From Ephydatia muelleri (taxonomy: Eukaryota; Porifera; Demospongiae; Spongillida; Spongillidae): 64,000 nucleotides of DNA. This document shows, in pieces, positions 56,755-64,000 of the stretch (position 1 is its first letter; every line of letters starts with the position of its first letter). The translations under genes were made by a program, and so were the position numbers. The stretch lies in NCBI GenBank assembly GCA_013339895.1, contig JABACO010000011.1, positions 1,764,042 through 1,828,041 of the forward strand, given 5' to 3'. Under the pieces are notes generated by a model, which was not told where the DNA came from, searched no databases, and worked only from the letters and a program-made list of their open reading frames with translations.

Positions 56755-56764
56755 GTATATATAC
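56755..56764 (+). promoter_or_regulatory. Candidate TATA box of the LOXL-type gene
   Basis: gtatatatac lies about 46-55 bp before the ATG at 56810, just after a pyrimidine-rich region. Spacing fits a TATA box with a short 5' leader. No experimental support. Confidence 0.4.
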
Positions 56765-56809
56765 GAGTGCGTTACGGCATAGAACAGTGTGGACGGGGCA
56801 TCAAGGGCG

Positions 56810-59800
56810 ATGTATTCGGCCTTTTTCGTAGCGCTTCTCTGTGTAGTCCACCCACTCCTGGTCTTCGGCCTTAGAGATGGCGACGTGCGCCTCGCCGGTG
56901 GTACCCAGCAGAACGAAGGCCGCGTGGAAGTGTACTACAACGATCAATGGGGGACAATATGCGACGACAACTGGAGCATAGCTGTACGGGACCGTGGTGT
57001 GCAGGCTACTCGGATACTCTGGCGCCGCGCAGGTATCCTACAACGCCGCCTTCGGCCCGGGAGCGGGACCGATATGGCTGGACGAGCTGAACTGTCTCGG
57101 AACCGAAGCCTCCTTACTGTCGCCCACCTGCCAGCACAACCCCTGGGGGGTCCATGACTGTACCCACAAAGAAGACGCTTCGGTCGTGTGCGTGCGCAAA
57201 CAACCACGAAACCGGACTCTCTGCCCGTCCGTCTCTCGTGCCCGCAGTACAACACGGACGGGACGTGCTCGACGTGTCCCAGTAAACGCTTCACCCGCCC
57301 GGGCGACTGCTCTTTGGAGTCTGCCGTTCAGGGTATCGTGGAGGTCTACAATAATGGGGAGTGGCAACCCCTTGTCTGGTCGAGGGTGGAATACGAGAGT
57401 GAGCAAAGTAGTGTGCGGAGAACTCGGGTACCCAGTTTGCGTTGAAGGCTCCGACTATGAAAAGAACTGTGGCCCAATTACGACGGCTCTCTCTCCGCCG
57501 CCTGCGGAAGCGGTGGACGGAGCGTGTGACCCTCTTGCCGTGACCGAGAACAGTGCGTTCCGAGAGGGTCTCCGACGCACATTCCTTACGGGTTTAGACT
57601 GCACTGGGAACGAGGTGCAGCTGCGGGACTGCTATTTCGCCGGAGTGGGACCGTACGACATGCCGACGGGGACGTTGCGATCGTGAGGTGTGTTTCACAC
57701 CGCACTCGAGCTGCCTCAGCGGAACGAGTGAGGTACGTTAAAAAAAACAAAAACAAAAACGTTGAGGGGGGGGGGGAGAGAGAGAGAGCGAGAGAGAGAG
57801 AGTAGAGAGAGATAGAGAGAGAGAGAGCAGNNNNNNNNNNNNNNNNNNNNNNNNNNNNNNNNNNNNNNNNNNNNNNNNNNNNNNNNNNNNNNNNNNNNNN
57901 NNNNNNNNNNNNNNNNNNNNNNNNNNNNNNNNNNNNNNNNNNNNNNNNNNNNNNNNNNNNNNNNNNNNNNNNNNNNNNNNNNNNNNNNNNNNNNNNNNNN
58001 NNNNNNNNNNNNNNNNNNNNNNNNNNNNNNNNNNNNNNNNNNNNNNNNNNNNNNNNNNNNNNNNNNNNNNNNNNNNNNNNNNNNNNNNNNNNNNNNNNNN
58101 NNNNNNNNNNNNNNNNNNNNNNNNNNNNNNNNNNNNNNNNNNNNNNNNNNNNNNNNNNNNNNNNNNNNNNNNNNNNNNNNNNNNNNNNNNNNNNNNNNNN
58201 NNNNNNNNNNNNNNNNNNNNNNNNNNNNNNNNNNNNNNNNNNNNNNNNNNNNNNNNNNNNNNNNNNNNNNNNNNNNNNNNNNNNNNNNNNNNNNNNNNNN
58301 NNNNNNNNNNNNNNNNNNNNNNNNNNNNNNNNNNNNNNNNNNNNNNNNNNNNNNNNNNNNNNNNNNNNNNNNNNNNNNNNNNNNNNNNNNNNNNNNNNNN
58401 NNNNNNNNNNNNNNNNNNNNNNNNNNNNNNNNNNNNNNNNNNNNNNNNNNNNNNNNNNNNNNNNNNNNNNNNNNNNNNNNNNNNNNNNNNNNNNNNNNNN
58501 NNNNNNNNNNNNNNNNNNNNNNNNNNNNNNNNNNNNNNNNNNNNNNNNNNNNNNNNNNNNNNNNNNNNNNNNNNNNNNNNNNNNNNNNNNNNNNNNNNNN
58601 NNNNNNNNNNNNNNNNNNNNNNNNNNNNNNNNNNNNNNNNNNNNNNNNNNNNNNNNNNNNNNNNNNNNNNNNNNNNNNNNNNNNNNNNNNNNNNNNNNNN
58701 NNNNNNNNNNNNNNNNNNNNNNNNNNNNNNNNNNNNNNNNNNNNNNNNNNNNNNNNNNNNNNNNNNNNNNNNNNNNNNNNNNNNNNNNNNNNNNNNNNNN
58801 NNNNNNNNNNNNNNNNNNNNNNNNNNNNNNAGAGAGGAGAGAGAGAGGGGGATCGTTCCGCGAAAAGAGACCTAACGCATACATTATAAAATTTCCAGTG
58901 CGCGCAAACTAGAAATGTAACGCTTGCCGTTGAAATGTATGGCTAATTAAAATTCAGAGGCTTATTACAACTCCATGACAGAGATACTCGATTCTCAGTG
59001 CATAAGAGGAGGACATTTCAGACCTTCAGAGTATCAACAAAAGTTGAAATCTTGAAAAAAAAAAAGCGTTAGATCCAAACGAGCCATGCATATGCATATG
59101 CATGCATGTATAAATCCGCAATAGTCAAAATCTCGTAGAACGTTCCATATCGCATATTCAACACATGAAGCTACCAAAAACTAATTTTGTGTGCACCTAG
59201 TAGAGCCGTATAGGGTTAACCGATGGAATACATTCACAGTAAATTATAAATACATGCAGACATACCGACTGCGCGGAACTGCCGTTCCGTGGTCAGGTCG
59301 AGTGGAGGCGAGAATCGGCGCGGAACGTGGGGTACGGTGTGCGATCGTCTCTGGGACTCGTTAGACGCCAACATCGTCTGCAGAGGTCTTGGGTACGGCT
59401 CAGCAAAGACACCAACCTTCAGAGCACAGCAAGGAAGGGGAGTCGGAAAGATTCATTTTTACAGAGCTGAAGTAAGCCTATATAAGTTAACGTAATTCAA
59501 CCGAAACATGCATAAAATCGTCATGCACCTCAATGCTGCAATAGGCATAGCCACATGCACCGTGAGCCTATATGTACTCTATAGCTACATGTCACCGTCA
59601 TATACTTCGACGTTATAGGTGCTCAGGAAAAGAGACCCTCCTCAGCAGCTGCCCTAGCAGGGCTGGATTAGCGGCCGATCAGTGTGGACACGTGGGCGAT
59701 GCCGGGGTTGTTTGCAACGTTCCGTCGCCTCAATGTTGGACTCCTTCGGTAAGAGTGCGCATGCGTGCACACGTGTAAATAAACTGGACCGCGCAAAAAA

Positions 59801-60969
59801 AAAAAAAATTCTCTCTACATGCAACTCTTGTTTTCAGTCGAAACTGTACCAAGAAGCCGACCAACAGAACCCCAACTACATTAACAACTTTGTCGAGATT
59901 AAAGGACCTTCTGGATGGGGCATTCTTTGCTTCAACACAACATTCGACTTCGACTCCGGAAACGCCATTTGCAGAGAATCGAACGAGATGTTTCTGTACA
60001 GAGCTCGACAGGGTGTAGCCGGCGGATACACTGGTGCATTCTACAAAGGAGCGGTAGCGTGTAACAGAAACGCGATGAGGGCGAGTGAATGCAACCTTCA
60101 ACTTGTTGCGACAGACAGCTGTCCAGAAGGACACCTCGTGGTAGACTGCTCTGCTGGTAAGTTTAATTTACATTTTGACTTATCCCAGCTGTAAGGATCT
60201 CTCCCTCTCTCCCCTGCCAATCCCATGCAAATCAATTGAACAGGACTACCAGATCTTGTGCCGGATCTTAATGCATTCCAGCGCTCTTTGCAAAATTATC
60301 CCTACGTCGATAGGCAGCCGATTGTACTATCTCGCGTGCGCTCAGCAAGAAGGGTGTCTAGCCAACTCTGCTGCGGGCCAACCCCCTGACCACTACAGGT
60401 CGCTGCTGAGGTTCGATAGCCAAACGATGAACTGGGGCACCGCTGACTTTCTGAGCAACCTTCAACCCAGCCAATGGATCTGGCATTCGTGTCATAACCA
60501 CTATCACTCCTATAAAGGTTTTAACCAGTACGAATTCCTCAACTACTCCACCGGGCTCTCGGTAGCGGATGGACGCAAAGTCAGCTTCTGTATTGAGGAC
60601 AGCAGCTGTCCAGACGGGTCGCCTCAGTACCAGTGCGGGAATGGGGTGCAAGGAATCTCTGCAAACTGCGGAGACGTGTACGGAGGTTACTTGGACTGCC
60701 AGTGGGTGGACGTGACCGACGTCCCGTTTGGGAGGTATGTCCTTCGACAGCACGTTAATCCAAACAGGTTTGTGCCGGAGAGTGACGACCTGAACAACGT
60801 TGCAACGTGCACGATCGATTACTTCGCCGGATACTATACCAAAGTGATATCTTGCGCTCTTTCAGGTAAGCTAGCACACGCTCGCAAACTGACTCACCTC
60901 TTATCTAGCTCAGCTGTATGCATGGCTACGTAATGATCGAACGTTGTTTCTCGTTATGCAGATCACTGA
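56810..60969 (+). CDS. Lysyl oxidase-like protein: signal peptide, SRCR domains, LOX catalytic domain
   Basis: ATG at 56810 opens a signal peptide ([20 protein letters not shown]). One exon (to donor GAG|GTACGT at 57732) encodes two SRCR domains ([29 protein letters not shown]; then [10 protein letters not shown]). A 1000-N gap follows. Later exons are about 59280-59469 ([21 protein letters not shown]), 59619-59750, 59838-60156 (weak SRCR) and 60244-60866, with a last exon at 60962-60969 (stop TGA). The LOX domain has the copper site [10 protein letters not shown], the quinone-forming Lys in KVSFCIEDS and Tyr in [10 protein letters not shown], and [10 protein letters not shown]. Such enzymes oxidise lysines of collagen-like matrix for cross-linking. 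At least six single-base frame breaks (e.g. about 56985, 57225, 57460, 57515, 60320) suggest assembly errors or decay. The joint between 59469 and 59619 is unresolved. Confidence 0.85.
57831..58830. other. Assembly gap, exactly 1000 N
   Basis: Placeholder gap inside an intron of the LOXL-type gene. GA-rich simple sequence lies on both sides, so a GA microsatellite probably broke the assembly. Missing exons are possible. Confidence 1.
58854..59083. mobile_element. Short MITE-like repeat, copy C
   Basis: It begins cgttccgcgaaaagagacct and ends aaaagcgttagatcc. The interior matches copies A and B, including cattataaaatttcc and catttcagaccttcagagta. It lies in an intron of the LOXL-type gene. 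Confidence 0.75.
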
Positions 60970-61980
60970 GGGCACGAGGATGATACTGTTTGAGTGTGTT
61001 CGACGCTATGTCACGGGAAATGACATTGTATATGCAGTGAAGTGTTGAGCACACGAGTATAGTACTCTATTTATCCCTATTGCATGCGTGATGAAAGAAA
61101 TATTATTTTTTTTTGCAGCCAGTGCATGCGGGTGTGATTGTAGTCGCATTGCGGCGACTGATTGAAGTCATATGCTCCGCCATGCGTATATACCCATTCT
61201 TTCAATATTGGTGCAGCGTCCGTTGTGCACGCCACCAGCACTACTTCACATTCAGCACATGATGCATGCATGCATGTACACTTCCAGCACATGAGCAGGG
61301 GCCAACTATTTTTAGAGGAAGTGGGCCCACACTTCCTCCTTAAAAAAAAACCCTTAAAGAGGGAAAAACCGAGTTCAAAACTGCTCAAATAATTCATGAA
61401 TGCCTTCATGAAGAGTTTTTGCCACATCTTGCATGAGTTGCTCACTCGAACTCCAGTCATATACATACACCTGCTTGCTCATAATAGGGGGGGGGGGGGG
61501 GGGGGGAAAGTGAGGTTAACTCTGCAGGTGGCTGTGCACAATACGCTTAGAGTGACTCCAACACGCATTTCCCCAACCTTATATATGTAAGCCCAAATGC
61601 GCACGCATGCACACCCAGCTGAAGACTCATTGTACAGATCATGTGCTCTCCATGCATCACCTCATACCTACAGCTGCACGTACACCCCTAAGCCCATCCT
61701 TATCCATCTACAAGCTTTACATGTACGATGTGCATGCACAGCTACGCTTCCATATTCTGAGGGAGCATAGTTTCTGTCTAATTCGTTCCTCAAACGACAG
61801 AAAAATGTATGAAATTACATGCATGTAGTTTACCGATTTCCATAAACTAGCGTGCATGTGTAGATTTAGTGGGTGTGTGCAGTCCAGCATGCAAACATGC
61901 TCTATGCCTCCCTCCCTCATTACTGATAGGGCGCGCCTCCTATAACAAAAGAGCCGGTTCAAAATAAACAGCAAAACAGG
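60970..61980. other. Spacer between the two LOXL-type genes
   Basis: No gene recognised. Contains a G-run (about 61488-61506) and catgcatgcatg repeats. Just before the next ATG is ttcaaaataaacagcaaaac, a poor TATA candidate. Confidence 0.45.
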
Positions 61981-61985
61981 GAAAT

Positions 61986-62924
61986 ATGGTAGCCAAGCTT
62001 GTTATCGCTTGGCTGGTCGTTTTGTCTATATGGAGGGTTCGCTCCTCCTACGATGGTGATGACGTTAGGCTCACGAGCGCGGCCAACAGATACGAGGGTC
62101 GCTTGGAGGTCTTCCACAACGGCACGTGGGGAGTCGTCTGCTCCTCCAAGACCGCCTTCAGCTACCCGAGCGGGGACGTGGTGTGCAAGCAGCTCGGCTA
62201 CGCTAGTGCCGCCGTGGTGCGCTCCAAGGCCTCGTACTACTATGGCGTCGTCGCCTCCAACACCACGCGGGTGTGGATGGACAACGTGAGGTGCACGGGG
62301 AAGGAATCGTCCCTCTTGCAGTGCAGCAGCGACGGGTGGGGAGTTAACCGCTGCTCTGCAAACGACTACGTGGGACTTCAGTGCAATCTAGCCTACCCCG
62401 TCAAACCGCTCTCGATGCCAGTTCGCCTCTCGTGCCCAGTCCACAATAACGGCAGCTGTACGGTTTGTCCCGATCAGCGCGGGCCGGAGCCCGGGGACTG
62501 CACCGCGCAGCCGGCTGCTCAGGGAATCGTGGAGGCATTCTACAACAATCAGTGGAGAGCAGTCACGTTGAGAGGATGGAACATGAACGCTGCGAACGTC
62601 GTTTGCGGGGAGCTCGGCTACCCGCTGGCCCTGGGCATCCCCACGATGCAGGAGCTGTGGCCCAACTTCGACGGCTCGGTGTGCAGCGCAAGCAACGCTA
62701 CCGACTCCGACGATTGCAACGCCAGAGCAGTGGCAGAGAACGACGCGTTCAGGAACAGCCACCTCTCCGTATATCTGCAGCCACTGACGTGCACGGGAGC
62801 GGAGAACAGACTCTTGGACTGCTACTTTCCGGCTTTTGGCCCCGTCACCAACCCCACGCTAAAGGTTGCCACCGTGACGTGCGGTTTTCAACCTCACCAG
62901 AGCTGTCTTGGATCAAAAAACGAG
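61986..62924 (+). CDS. SRCR-domain secreted protein, first exon of a tandem LOXL-type paralogue
   Basis: ATG at 61986 opens a signal peptide (MVAKLVIAWLVVLSIWRVRS). A single frame of about 313 residues encodes two SRCR domains: GDDVRLTSAANRYEGRLEVF, GTWGVVCSS, GDVVCKQLGYASAA, RCTGKESSLLQC; then [40 protein letters not shown]. The second SRCR carries a Cys-rich insert (SCPVHNNGSCTVCPDQRGP). The exon probably ends at CGAG|GTTTGT (62924), the same place as the paralogous exon at 57732. Reading on gives a stop at 62937-62939. Sequence, domain order and the donor position match 56810-57732, but this copy has no frame breaks. A LOX domain would lie beyond the window, so the name 'LOXL-type' is inference. 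Confidence 0.85.
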
Positions 62925-62939
62925 GTTTGTTCTAACTGA

Positions 62940-64000
62940 TTTAAGTTCTGCTTTGACACAATAACTTTCACAAATGCTTTGTAATTTCAAAAAGGGGACG
63001 TCTAGTGTGAACCTTTTAGCATAATAATAAAACCCTGAGGTATTATGTCACAGCGGTGCCTGCTGCAGGCCACACTAATAGTGGAGCCCCATGCAAAATT
63101 GCATGTACCGCTAATAAGCCCCCTCCTCAGCCCCAACAAAAAATAAAGGCTCGTGTTTAAGCGTGCGCATCTCCGTAACCGCGAATGTCTCCTCAAACTT
63201 ATTCAGCATATCAGGAAAGCAAATGGCACCCGTACCTGATTATGAAAAACGATACGCGGAAGCGTTCATGATTATGAAGACACAGATGTTTAATTAAACA
63301 CTAGTTTAAAAAAAAATATTGCTGAGGGCGGAAGGGGGAAGGGGGGGGGGGGGGGGGGGGGGGAGCTTATATGATGGTATAAGTCAAAATACTCTATGGT
63401 GATACAATGTGACTACATCTATATATAGATATGGATGATGATCAGTAAACTGGTTAGTTAGGCTTGGAGGGTCTCTGAGAAACAGGAGATGGAGGCATGA
63501 TGAAAATCAGGGAAGGCTATATGTGATTAGGTTGTCCTTGAGGCAGATGTCCTTTGCATGTTGCACATCATATGCAGTGTGGTTCACTTGCTAGAAACCT
63601 GAATAAATGTCCACCTTTCTTTATTCATCTTTATGTGTAGCTCCTCCAATCTCAGTGCTGTTCCAGGAGCTACTTAAATAGTATATGATGAAGCGACATG
63701 TTCTTCAAAATGTAGTATTGCTGCAGGTGAAATGAAACACCTTGTGTGTACCAAACTCACATAACTTGTTGCATAATCGAAGCTTAGTTTTGACTGAAGA
63801 ACTAATATGCCTGTGGGATAAGATAACCTAAACAGACAGTGCTTGATTCAGATCAAGAGAAACCTAACAATGTTTTGGCCACATCATAATGCACAGTTTG
63901 GCATTGGATGGTGTAGAAGAGTGGTAGTATGCATGCATGTCACCAGCCTTCTGCATCAGAAAAGGTGTCTGAAGCAAATAAGTTTGTACTTCTTCAGGTC
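62940..64000. other. Probable intron of the second LOXL-type gene, no exon recognised
   Basis: AT-rich with a G-run at 63342-63363. I found no SRCR or LOX coding on either strand to the window end. Confidence 0.4.

Overview
The window is animal nuclear DNA, not bacterial. Genes are split by AT-rich introns with GT-AG borders. The set includes a Rhesus-type ammonium channel, a SETD9-type SET protein, a TRAF/MATH protein and lysyl-oxidase-like genes with SRCR domains. CA/GT microsatellites, minisatellites and transposon remains are very abundant. Gene content and retroelement style suggest a marine invertebrate. A demosponge is my best guess (inference only). Two gaps are exactly 1000 N long, so this is a scaffolded draft.

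Layout. 1-4.2 kb: broken copies of one non-LTR retroelement family. 6.6-10.5 kb: two inverted TRAF/MATH copies. 12.6-19.9 kb (minus): an orphan gene for a single-pass type II membrane coiled-coil protein. Its introns carry minisatellites grown over splice sites. 20.6-21.2 kb: retroelement fragment. 23.2-27.1 kb (minus): SETD9-like gene. 27.8-30.3 kb (plus): secreted proteinase K-like subtilase. 30.6-34.9 kb: cluster of non-autonomous DNA transposons and hairpins. 36.1-43.9 kb (plus): nine-exon Rh ammonium channel. 44.8-50.2 kb: retroelement remains around a 2-kb palindromic transposon carrying a nested insertion. 51.3-55.4 kb (minus): BEL/Pao LTR element, internally deleted and invaded by a 1.14-kb long-TIR element. 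56.8-61.0 kb (plus): SRCR/lysyl oxidase-like gene. 62.0-62.9 kb (plus): first exon of a tandem paralogue.

There is no operon-like logic. The host genes cover secretion and matrix chemistry (subtilase, two LOXL-type genes), ammonium/gas transport (Rh), signalling (TRAF-like) and protein methylation (SETD9). Much of the rest is mobile DNA. Many coding exons carry one-base indels, often at homopolymers, so exon models here combine reading frames. Such breaks may be assembly errors rather than true pseudogenes.
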